Of a stretch of DNA of 64,000 bases, positions 29,267-36,107 are shown piece by piece. The stretch spans positions 1-64,000 of the forward strand of contig BQJU01000021.1 of the NCBI GenBank assembly GCA_021604865.1. Reading direction: 5' to 3'. How positions within the stretch are numbered: position 1 is the first letter of the stretch; every line of letters starts with the position of its first letter. Origin of the DNA: Saprospiraceae bacterium (GTDB lineage Bacteria; Bacteroidota; Bacteroidia; Chitinophagales; Saprospiraceae). The translations under genes were made by a program, and so were the position numbers. Under the pieces are notes generated by a model, which saw only the letters and a program-made list of their open reading frames with translations, was not told the origin of the DNA and did not search any database.

Positions 29267-29281
29267 CAGGTGATTCGAGCA

Positions 29282-29818
29282 TTATTCTTTTTCTAATTGT
29301 TGAATAATTTTTTCTATTTCAAGAATAATAGTGGGGATATCAACTTTTGCTGTCTCCCAAACAGTGCCTAAGTCAACATCGAAATAGTCATGAATCAGTT
29401 TATCTCTCATACCTGCAACTGCTCTCCATGGAATATTATCGAATCTCTGTCTCAACTCAATGCTAATCCGTTTTGTTGCTTCGCCTGACACTTCTATTTT
29501 CCTTATTACCGCGTCTTGTTTCTCCTCATCAATTAAAAAATCATCGTAGCTTACCTGTTCCGTATTCTCAGAGCTTGTTTGGAGGTCGGCTTTGCATCGC
29601 CGTCGGCAAGCCTATGGCGGCCGATGGGAGGCGAAAAGCGTCAGTTTTTTGATGAGATAAGGCTTTTTTTGAAGTTCATACCCGGAGGTACGGACGAGAA
29701 AAGTAACGAAGTATCATCGAAAAAGTGATCCTTTGCAGCCCAATGGTTGGCCTCCAAACATGCTCTCAATTACCTTTGTCAGACTTTGCAGGATGTGGTC
29801 AAGATATATATAGGTCGC
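29282..29818 (-). pseudogene. hepT: hepT (DUF86 / HEPN) toxin gene split by a MITE-like insertion
   Basis: Two minus-strand pieces make one HepT protein. The first (29818-29765) reads ATYIYLDHILQSLTKVIE. The second (29566-29282) reads [20 protein letters not shown] to the C-terminus QQLEKE and contains the HEPN RxxxxH-like motif in [11 protein letters not shown]. Between them lies a 194-bp element (29571-29764) flanked by CTCA on both sides. Removing the element and one CTCA joins the pieces in the same frame ([11 protein letters not shown]), giving 112 residues, the normal HepT size. No ATG, GTG or TTG is in frame just upstream, so there may be a second lesion at the 5' end. HepT is a MntA-neutralised RNase-type toxin; this copy should be inactive. 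Confidence 0.85.
29567..29768. mobile_element. MITE-like element, copy A (inserted in hepT)
   Basis: The 194-bp core (29571-29764) is flanked by the direct repeat CTCA (29567-29570 and 29765-29768). Its ends are inverted: GAGCTTGTTTGGAGG on the left, and AGCATGTTTGGAGG read inward from the right. It has no significant open reading frame. A second copy (B) lies in opposite orientation at 32162-32519. They share, among others, a perfect 25-base block (29659-29683 with 32278-32302) and a perfect 21-base block (29709-29729 with 32197-32217). Non-autonomous terminal-inverted-repeat elements of this size need a transposase in trans, and none is in the window. Confidence 0.8.
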
Positions 29819-29985
29819 TCTTCTTCTTTGAAAATAGGTATTAAATCTTGGTAAATAAAAGTCATTAATCGAGGATTCTTCAGACTGTTTTCGGTGACTA
29901 AATCTACTTTTATTCCTAGTTTGTCGGAAAGCTCTTGTTGAATTTGAACCAACCTTAAAAGGCTAATTTTCTCTTTGAAAAAAAT
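29779..29985 (-). pseudogene. mntA: mntA (minimal nucleotidyltransferase antitoxin), 3' fragment
   Basis: The minus-strand frame between stops at 29986-29988 and 29779-29781 encodes KEKISLLRLVQIQQELSDKL, then GIKVDLVTENSLKNPRLMTF and a short tail. This is the C-terminal third of a MNT-family nucleotidyltransferase, the antitoxin partner normally just upstream of hepT. The N-terminal catalytic part (GSF/DxD motifs) is absent: an in-frame stop lies just before, and the speD gene begins within about 20 bases. The pair is therefore a decayed toxin-antitoxin system with both genes broken. Confidence 0.75.
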
Positions 29986-29998
29986 TCAGCTCTCCACT

Positions 29999-30373
29999 CT
30001 ACCCTACGACCTTACTAACCACCTCCGGCCCCCGCCCAAATAACTGCCGCTCACTTCGGCCAGCCTTCAACTGTTTCATCAAATAATCTGCTCCAGCAGG
30101 CAAATCAATCTGCCCACAAGTAAAGATATCAATGGCCGCATAACCATGCTCCGGCCAGCTATGAATGGTAAGGTGACTTTCCTGAATAATTACTACGCCG
30201 GAAACACCGTAGGGAGAAAAAGTATGGAAGTTGGAAGTCACAACTGTGGCTCCCATGAGTTCGGCGGCCTGACACAGGCTGCTTTCCAGAAAAGTAGTAT
30301 CCTTCAGAATATGCTCCGGGCAGTCGTGTAGCTCCAGGAGCAGATGTCGGCCGAGTGTTTTGGGACATTCCAT
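29999..30373 (-). CDS. speD: S-adenosylmethionine decarboxylase proenzyme
   Basis: The 124-residue proenzyme of the short prokaryotic class self-cleaves to form a pyruvoyl group and makes decarboxylated AdoMet, the aminopropyl donor for spermidine. The cleavage serine and neighbours are in ESHLTIHSWPEHGYAAIDIFTCG, which is diagnostic. The start at 30373 (MECPKTLGRHLLLELHDC) is right for the family; the frame is open further up, but that part is antisense-like sequence within the neighbouring gene. It begins 10 bases after the stop of the glutathionylspermidine-synthase-like gene, so the three minus-strand genes form one operon. Confidence 0.93.
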   Translation of the reverse strand: MECPKTLGRHLLLELHDCPEHILKDTTFLESSLCQAAELMGATVVTSNFHTFSPYGVSGVVIIQESHLTIHSWPEHGYAAIDIFTCGQIDLPAGADYLMKQLKAGRSERQLFGRGPEVVSKVVG

Positions 30374-30383
30374 ACTGGTAAAA

Positions 30384-31607
30384 TTAGGGTTCAATAAAAT
30401 GGCTGACAAATTCGGCATCATCATCCACAATGTGGTCATCCTGACGGCGGAAACAAAGGGCAGAAGCATCGCCACTCCAAAAGACGCTGGGCTGGTAGAT
30501 ATCGCCATCTTCGTCTTTGTCAAATTGGGCCAAAGCCTGGTAAATAACCGGAAAATCACCATAATCACCGTCATTTTCGGCAAAAGGACGGTTCGCCTGA
30601 TAGAAGAGCGCCACATTATCCCCAGTACGCCCAAAGATCGGCTTGCGGGCGAAATGACCCGTTGGGAAATCGACCTGATGCAGGCTTGTTTTTAATAAGG
30701 CTGGATGATTTTTATTTTGCTCGTACAGTAGAGGTAACAGGCCCTTGGATTGTAAAAGCATGGTCCAGGCCGGATTGATCACAATGGCTAATTTATTGGT
30801 GATAATAGATGTCAGCATCTCCATGAGCTCCGGTTCTTCGTAGGCAATAAACTCCCAGGGAACCATCTTATACCAAAAATCGAAACGCACAAAATTGTCC
30901 GGGCCCTTTTCTACAAAAAGGCCTTCATCTGGCGAAAAAATAACCCGCTCCAATTCCACGGTCATGATTTCCTCAAACCCGGCATTTTTTGCTGCCAGGG
31001 CTATTAGTTCCAGATTGATCCAGTCTTCGGGATGGCCTAGTCCGGAAAGTAGCAAAGCAGGAAATTTATCGGGATTGCCCTGGATCAGCTGCTCAAAATG
31101 TTTGGTGAGCTTTGGTAACAGGGAATTGAACTGGCCGGCATTTTTTCGCAACTTACGGGGTAGGTTATCTATCTGGCCAGCCTGGACGTGCACCGTTTCC
31201 GGCATCAGGGAACAAGTATCGGCATTAAATTCCAGCAGCTTTAAAGGGGCCTTGCCCAATCCACCTGCAAAATCAAAACGCCCGACCAAATGCAGGTGTT
31301 GTTCGTGCTGCATCGACCAGGCTACCAGCTTTTGTGCATTGGCAGGCACACCCACCTGATGCCAAAGCTGGTGTTGCACAATGTGTCTGGCTGTCGCAAG
31401 CATTTTTTCATAAATGGCTTCAGTAACTTCTTTAAAGGCGCGGGCTTCATCGCGGCTCACCTGAATCATTTCGGGAGCAAGATAGTCCTCGTTTTCGCCT
31501 TTAATAAACCACTCCAGTCCGTGTTTTCTCAAAAAACGAGCTGGTGGTCTTCCGGTTTCGATGAGTCGATTATCCACCAAAAGAACGGCTTGATTTAGAG
31601 GAACCAT
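30384..31607 (-). CDS. glutathionylspermidine synthase-like ATP-grasp ligase
   Basis: The 407-residue protein has the synthetase (ATP-grasp) domain only, without the N-terminal CHAP amidase of E. coli Gss, so it resembles YgiC/YjfC. Visible signatures are KLLEFNADTCSLMPE near the N-terminal third, NPAWTMLLQSKGLLPLLYEQ, and the ATP-grasp loop ARKPIFGRTGDNV. Family members form amide bonds between a carboxylate peptide and an amine. It starts inside the 3' end of the upstream YgiB-like gene (38-base overlap), implying translational coupling, and is followed by speD. Substrates are unknown: free glutathione and spermidine, or a protein C-terminus, are possibilities. Confidence 0.87.
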   Translation of the reverse strand: MVPLNQAVLLVDNRLIETGRPPARFLRKHGLEWFIKGENEDYLAPEMIQVSRDEARAFKEVTEAIYEKMLATARHIVQHQLWHQVGVPANAQKLVAWSMQHEQHLHLVGRFDFAGGLGKAPLKLLEFNADTCSLMPETVHVQAGQIDNLPRKLRKNAGQFNSLLPKLTKHFEQLIQGNPDKFPALLLSGLGHPEDWINLELIALAAKNAGFEEIMTVELERVIFSPDEGLFVEKGPDNFVRFDFWYKMVPWEFIAYEEPELMEMLTSIITNKLAIVINPAWTMLLQSKGLLPLLYEQNKNHPALLKTSLHQVDFPTGHFARKPIFGRTGDNVALFYQANRPFAENDGDYGDFPVIYQALAQFDKDEDGDIYQPSVFWSGDASALCFRRQDDHIVDDDAEFVSHFIEP

Positions 31608-32109
31608 AACCGGACTTACCCGTTGAAGGCCGACGTACAGTCTGCCGGTTGGCCGTATTACGCAGATTTTGACCAGCATTATTGTTGACGCGATCATAGG
31701 TGCGCTGATCCATATAGGCGCCTGACATCGGCGGTCTGCTCATACTGCGGCCCAGCATATAACCCATTAATCCATAAGAAACAGCCCGGTATATGTAGCG
31801 ATTACTGCCCTGGTAATCTCCTTCGGTGCCGATAGAGCTAAGCTTGGCCTCTTCGAGAGTAAGGGTATCAACGGTATTGTCGAGATGTTTGGCGATAATG
31901 CGGCTTTCTTCCGGAGTGGGTACCGTTTGCTCATCTTCAATTTTGTAGGTGCTGTCGCTAACTTGCTGTACTGTAGTAATCAACCCTTGGGTAGGCGTTA
32001 CAATTTCTTCATTTTCGTAGCTTTCTCCGTTAGCACTATCGCTACCTGAATAAACGTAGAAGAGTACCACCATTCCTAACACACCATAGAGGATCCACTT
32101 AAGTTTCAT
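31570..32109 (-). CDS. YgiB-like (UPF0441/DUF1190-type) membrane-anchored protein ending in Gly-Gly
   Basis: The 179-residue protein has one N-terminal membrane helix (ILYGVLGMVVLFYVYSG), a polar middle, a GLMGYMLGRSMSRPP segment followed by AYMDQRTYDRV, and a Ser/Arg/Gly-rich tail ending SSKSSRSFGG. The GYMxGR segment and SSRSxGG end recall E. coli YgiB, whose gene also precedes a YgiC-type ligase. I am comparing from memory, not by alignment. It overlaps the ligase gene by 38 bases. The start at 32109 places the membrane helix at the N-terminus; a longer frame reaches 32166. The exposed Gly-Gly end could be a ligase substrate, which is inference. Confidence 0.7.
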   Translation of the reverse strand: MKLKWILYGVLGMVVLFYVYSGSDSANGESYENEEIVTPTQGLITTVQQVSDSTYKIEDEQTVPTPEESRIIAKHLDNTVDTLTLEEAKLSSIGTEGDYQGSNRYIYRAVSYGLMGYMLGRSMSRPPMSGAYMDQRTYDRVNNNAGQNLRNTANRQTVRRPSTGKSGYGSSKSSRSFGG

Positions 32110-32157
32110 TTGTTTATATTTTGTTTGAAAAATTCTCTTATTTCCTTGAAATGCACT

Positions 32158-32523
32158 TAAGTGCATGTTTGGAGGTCAAACCTCGGGCTGTGAAACATCA
32201 CTTTTTCGATGATACTTTCCCGACCTAGCGGTTTCCCTTCGGCGGGACAGGCTGATACTTTTCTTGTCCGTGCCTTTGGGTATGAACTTCAAAAAAAGCC
32301 TTGCAGCATCAAAAAGTTGATACTTTTCACCATCCATCGGCCGCCATGCGTCTACTCTGCCTTCGCGAAGCTACGGCGAAGCAAGGTGCTGAGTCCTTCG
32401 CCAAAGGCTACGGCCGCGCGCCGTCGTCGAAGCCTTTCGCTTGCGCCGAAGCTTCAGCGAAGGAGCATGGCACAGACGCCCGGGGAACGGCGATGCAAAT
32501 CCGACCTCCAAACAAGCACTAAG
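32158..32523. mobile_element. MITE-like element, copy B (inverted relative to A)
   Basis: The core at 32162-32519 (358 bp) has inverted ends: TGCATGTTTGGAGG on the left, and GTGCTTGTTTGGAGG read inward from the right. TAAG occurs on both sides (32158-32161, 32520-32523). Its sequence aligns along its whole length with the reverse complement of copy A; most of the extra length is a GC-rich block (about 32350-32470). It fills the space between the divergent YgiB-like operon and the membrane spermidine synthase gene, so it must lie in or next to their promoters. The left edge also forms a perfect 14-base palindrome (TGCACTTAAGTGCA, 32152-32165). Confidence 0.75.
32350..32470. repeat. GC-rich nested palindromic block inside element B
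   Basis: This block, absent from copy A, is far richer in GC than its surroundings. It is built from repeats of CCTTCGC...AAGCTACGGC (32359 onward and again from 32395) and the inverted form GCGAAG / CTTCAGCGAAGG. Short open frames across it have no family resemblance. It looks like a second repeat family inserted in, or expanded within, the element. Confidence 0.6.
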
Positions 32524-32597
32524 CCTGAAATTACCAAATTAAAATACAAAATGGACTTACTAATACCAATTTTCTAAATTTGCCACAAAGATTCAAT

Positions 32598-34148
32598 ATG
32601 ACCAACTGGAACAAAGAAAAGGGGATACTCGGCTTTGCCATTTTTATCGCGGGCCTTTGTTCCATTGTTTATGAGTTGCTCATCAGCACCACTACATCCT
32701 ATTTTTTGGGGGATAGCATCCGGCAGTTTTCATTGACTATAGGTATATACATGGCCGCCATGGGGTTTGGTTCCTTCCTCAGCCGTTATTTTTCGGAGAA
32801 GGGTTTATTGACGTCATTTATTGCCGTAGAGATTGCATTAGGATTAATTGGTGGTAGCAGCGTGCCACTATTGTATTATTTTTTTGAGCGGCTTTCGCCA
32901 AATAACTACCTTCTGCTGATGATCGTGCTGACGGGATTGATTGGCGTACTGACCGGTTTTGAAATTCCACTGCTGGCACGCATTATGAAAAAGTATTACT
33001 CCCTGCGTGAAAATCTGGCCAATGTGCTTGGACTGGATTATCTGGGCGCTTTATTGGCCACTTTACTTTTTCCTTTTCTGCTGCTACCCTTTTGGGGCAT
33101 CTTTCGCACTTCCGTTTTTTTTGGATTGATCAATATTTTGCTTGGAATTTTTATATTGGGATTTGTGCGCAAAGAAATGGCCAAAGACTTGAAAATCAGC
33201 TTTTTTAGCTTGTCTGTACTCATTGCAGGGGCCTTTGCAGCGCTTTTTTATTTTTCAAAACCCATCCTTCAACGTTGGGATGACCAGTTGTTTACGCATA
33301 GGGTCGTTTATTCAGAACAGACGCCTTATCAACATTTGGTGCTCACCCGCAATAAGTCGGATTTAAGGTTGTACATCAACCGAGTCATCCAGTTTTCTTC
33401 TCTGGACGAATACCGGTATCATGAAGCCCTGGCTTTAGTGCCGCTACAATTGGCACCTTACCGAAAGCGGGTATTGGTACTAGGCGGTGGAGAAGGGTTG
33501 CTGGTCAGAGAATTATTAAAAGATTCTTCTATCCAAAAAATTACGGTCGTAGATCTCGACCCCGCAGTTTTTGCCCTGGCCCGCAATAATGTACACCTAC
33601 GCACACTCAATGAAGGTGTATTGGATAACCCCAGGGTAGAAACGCTCAGCCTGGATGCTGCCGAATATTTACGTGAAACAACCGAACTATTCGACCTGAT
33701 CATCTCCGACCTGCCCGACCCAACTAACGAAGCGGTGGCCCGGTTGTATAGCACCCATTTTTTTCGCGCAGCTAAAAATCGGCTGACACCAAACGGCATC
33801 TTTGCCACTCAGGCTTCCAGTCCTTTCCATACGCGTAATGCTTATTGGTGCATTTATGAAACCCTTAAGGCCAGCGGTTTTGCAGAGGTCCTTCCATACC
33901 ACGCCTATGTGCCCTCCTTTGGCGATTGGGGATTCCTGATAGCTGCTGATATTCCCTTGCCGACGGCAGCTATTCAGTTGCGCTATCCTACCAAATTTCT
34001 GGAAAATGGCATGCTGAATCAGCTATTTTATTTCACAAAAGATATTGAAAATCCTGGCGGGCTTTCGCCCAATAGGCTAGATCAATTACCCTTGTTGCAA
34101 TATTATTTGGAGGATTGGGCGCAATGGAGCCGGGAGAAGGTGAAGTGA
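32598..34148 (+). CDS. speE: membrane-bound spermidine synthase (polyamine aminopropyltransferase with TM domain)
   Basis: The 516-residue protein has about seven TM helices in residues 8-220 (LGFAIFIAGLCSIVYELLI opens the domain) followed by a spermidine-synthase Rossmann domain. The latter shows YQHLVLTR, the AdoMet loop VLVLGGGEGLLVRELL, ITVVDLDPAVF and LIISDLPDPTNEAVARLYS with the catalytic Asp. It would transfer the aminopropyl group of decarboxylated AdoMet (made by the SpeD at 29999) to an amine. The ATG at 32598 is preferred over a TTG at 32580. It is divergent from the YgiB-like/ligase/speD operon across element B, so the locus is functionally one unit. Confidence 0.88.
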   Translation: MTNWNKEKGILGFAIFIAGLCSIVYELLISTTTSYFLGDSIRQFSLTIGIYMAAMGFGSFLSRYFSEKGLLTSFIAVEIALGLIGGSSVPLLYYFFERLSPNNYLLLMIVLTGLIGVLTGFEIPLLARIMKKYYSLRENLANVLGLDYLGALLATLLFPFLLLPFWGIFRTSVFFGLINILLGIFILGFVRKEMAKDLKISFFSLSVLIAGAFAALFYFSKPILQRWDDQLFTHRVVYSEQTPYQHLVLTRNKSDLRLYINRVIQFSSLDEYRYHEALALVPLQLAPYRKRVLVLGGGEGLLVRELLKDSSIQKITVVDLDPAVFALARNNVHLRTLNEGVLDNPRVETLSLDAAEYLRETTELFDLIISDLPDPTNEAVARLYSTHFFRAAKNRLTPNGIFATQASSPFHTRNAYWCIYETLKASGFAEVLPYHAYVPSFGDWGFLIAADIPLPTAAIQLRYPTKFLENGMLNQLFYFTKDIENPGGLSPNRLDQLPLLQYYLEDWAQWSREKVK

Positions 34149-34322
34149 ACTACTGATTTTCTAAAAAAAGTAAAAAGCGAAAGGTGAAAAGTGGTAGAGC
34201 CTATCCAATATTTCTTCCAATAAAACAGGTTTTAGACTTCGATGATCAAGGACAATAGCGTAGTCCCCTTATGTTGGCCCGAATGTATACATAGTTGTCG
34301 ACTACAGAGAAGTCGCACCCGC

Positions 34323-34889
34323 TCAAATCACCTCCCCCACCACCTGCTTCAAATAAGGCAATACCTCCACCGCAAACCACGGATTCTTTCGTTCCCAAAT
34401 CTGATTCCTGGGAGAAGGATGAGGTAATGGCAAATAATCCGGCACAAATTCCTGCCAATTTCTCACCGTTTCCGTCAGGTTTTTCCGGCGTTTATCTCCC
34501 AGGTACCTTGCCTGTGCATATTGGCCAAATAATAATGTCAACTGGATATCCGGCATCATATTGATCAGTACTTCATGCCATTGGGGGGCACATTCCGGAC
34601 GGGGTGGAAGGTCGCCGGATTTGCCAGTGCCTGGAAAACAAAATCCCATTGGAAGAATAGAGAATATTTCGGAATTGTAGAAGGTTTCGTTGTCAACGCC
34701 CATCCAGTCGCGCAGTCGTTTGCCGCTGGCATCGGCCCATGGGATGCCACTTTCGTGTACCTTACGGCCTGGCGCCTGACCAATGATGAGGATTTTTGCC
34801 TTAGGGTGTACCGTAAAAACGGGATTGGTGCCATGTGGCAGGTATGGTGCGCAGATGGTGCAGGATTTGGCTTGTTGGATGATGTCCAT
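34323..34889 (-). CDS. uracil-DNA glycosylase superfamily protein
   Basis: The 188-residue protein belongs to the UDG superfamily (family 4/5-like). The N-terminus has paired cysteines (CTICAPYLPHGTNP) followed by ILIIGQAPGRKVHESGIPW, the uracil-binding and water-activating motif, and a C-terminal HPSPRNQ motif. It likely removes uracil or related damaged bases. Only two of the cysteines expected of an iron-sulfur family 4 enzyme are evident, so cluster binding is doubtful. It is convergent with the spermidine synthase and divergent from the sigma factor that starts 95 bases away. Confidence 0.85.
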   Translation of the reverse strand: MDIIQQAKSCTICAPYLPHGTNPVFTVHPKAKILIIGQAPGRKVHESGIPWADASGKRLRDWMGVDNETFYNSEIFSILPMGFCFPGTGKSGDLPPRPECAPQWHEVLINMMPDIQLTLLFGQYAQARYLGDKRRKNLTETVRNWQEFVPDYLPLPHPSPRNQIWERKNPWFAVEVLPYLKQVVGEVI

Positions 34890-34984
34890 GTTGATTGCTT
34901 ATTAATTCATAAATTTCTAATAAAAAGTTGTACTTTCCTAAAGTAATTTCGTCGCACCTTCGTCTCCAAGAGCAAAGGAGTATT

Positions 34985-35548
34985 ATGTCAACACCAATGA
35001 CCAAACAGCGCGATAAGACTATTACGGAGGCCATGGCGGACTATGGCAAGCGACTGTTCCGGTTTATCCGTGGCAGGGTAGCGACTCAGGCCGATGCGGA
35101 GGATATCCTGCAGGAGGTGTGGTACCAGTTCAGCAAGGTGATCGATACGGAGCCGATTGAACAGGTGAGTGGTTGGTTGTTTCGGGTAGCCCGTAATAAA
35201 GTGACGGATAACTACCGCAAAAAAAAGCCCGATTTGCTGGAAGATTATGCCTATGAAGACGAAGACGGCGACCATTTCTTCAAGGAAATCCTGCTGGCAG
35301 ATGATCCATCACCTGAGATGGAAAACCTGAAAGAACTTTTCTGGGAAGCATTAATGACGGCATTGGATGAATTGCCGGAAGCTCAACGACAAGTATTTAT
35401 CTGGAATGAACTTGAAGCTCAAACCTTCCAGGAAATATCCGACCGAACCGGCGAAAATATCAAAACCCTAATTTCAAGAAAGCGGTACGCTGTGCAACAT
35501 TTACGTAAAGAATTGCAATGGTTGTACCTCGAATTTTTAGCATCGTAA
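34985..35548 (+). CDS. RNA polymerase ECF sigma factor (second copy type)
   Basis: The 187-residue ECF sigma factor has region 2 in YGKRLFRFIRGRVATQADAEDILQEVWYQF and VSGWLFRVARNKVTDNYRKKK. Region 4 is in LDELPEAQRQVFIWNELEAQTFQEISDRTGENIKTLISRKRYAVQHLRKEL. The start at 34985 is supported by an AAAGGAG ribosome-binding site 4-5 bases upstream, which is unusually good for this genome. The gene at 35569 follows after 20 bases and should be cotranscribed. No anti-sigma factor of a known class is adjacent; the downstream membrane protein is the only candidate. Confidence 0.9.
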   Translation: MSTPMTKQRDKTITEAMADYGKRLFRFIRGRVATQADAEDILQEVWYQFSKVIDTEPIEQVSGWLFRVARNKVTDNYRKKKPDLLEDYAYEDEDGDHFFKEILLADDPSPEMENLKELFWEALMTALDELPEAQRQVFIWNELEAQTFQEISDRTGENIKTLISRKRYAVQHLRKELQWLYLEFLAS

Positions 35549-35568
35549 AACTGACAAAAAATAAGATT

Positions 35569-35925
35569 ATGTTTCGCAATAAAATGTCTAACCAAAAAAG
35601 ATTCCGCCCCTTGAAGGTCTTGTTTTTTGCATCGATGGCCATCGCCTTTGGGGCTTTATTTGGCTATATCGTAATGTTCCTCTGGAATGCCATTCTCCCT
35701 GAGGTAGTTGGTGCCCAGCCACTCAGCTTCTGGCAGGCAGTAGGTTTACTCATCCTGTCCCGCATCCTCTTTGGCAGTTTTCGCTATGGGCCCCGTGGCG
35801 GTTATGGAGGTGGCCCCCGAAGAAAATACTGGAAGGAAAAATGGATGGATATGAGCGAGGAGGAACGTGCGGAGTTTAAGAGCAAGTGGAAGGAACGGTG
35901 TGGATGGAAACGGGAGGAAGACTAG
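35569..35925 (+). CDS. small membrane protein cotranscribed with ECF sigma
   Basis: The 118-residue protein has two likely membrane helices (VLFFASMAIAFGALFGYIVMFLW and AVGLLILSRILFGSF), then a Gly/Arg-rich linker (YGPRGGYGGGPRRKYW). It ends in a charged helical tail, MDMSEEERAEFKSKWKERCG. The tail pattern (SEEERxxFxxKWxxRC) is common in small proteins next to ECF sigma genes in Bacteroidota, from memory. Residue 1 could instead be the Met five codons later (35584). A regulatory role is only suggested by context. Confidence 0.7.
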   Translation: MFRNKMSNQKRFRPLKVLFFASMAIAFGALFGYIVMFLWNAILPEVVGAQPLSFWQAVGLLILSRILFGSFRYGPRGGYGGGPRRKYWKEKWMDMSEEERAEFKSKWKERCGWKREED

Positions 35926-36060
35926 AAGGGGAGGAAGTTATATTGTGAGATAGAGAGATAGTGATGTGGTGTGTCACCTCAAGGGAGTGCCCAGCAAAGT
36001 GTGTCTACCTCAGAATCTTCAATGCCCAGCAAGTGTATAAAGAATTGGATTTCAATAAAT

Positions 36061-36107
36061 TACTCCGCGAAACTCCGCGTCCCCCGCACCTCTGTGGTGA
36101 AAAAAAC
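36061..36107 (+). repeat. dispersed intergenic palindromic repeat, copy 2
   Basis: It starts ACTCCGCGAAACTCCGCG and ends CTCTGTGGTGA plus an A run, matching both ends of the minus-strand copy at 26145-26200. The middle differs (CCCCCGCAC against CTTCTTCGCGC). Confidence 0.55.

Noticed and set aside
30374-30634. Upstream extension of the speD frame to 30634
   Set aside because: This part overlaps the 3' end of the ligase gene in another frame and lacks SpeD similarity; the family start is at 30373.
32209-32577. Plus-strand open frames of 122 and 73 codons across element B
   Set aside because: They run through the repeat block and the inverted end of the element and resemble no protein; codon pattern reflects the GC-rich repeats.
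34323-34889. Classification as an iron-sulfur family 4 uracil-DNA glycosylase
   Set aside because: Only the N-terminal cysteine pair is clear; the other two cluster ligands were not evident, so only superfamily level is claimed.
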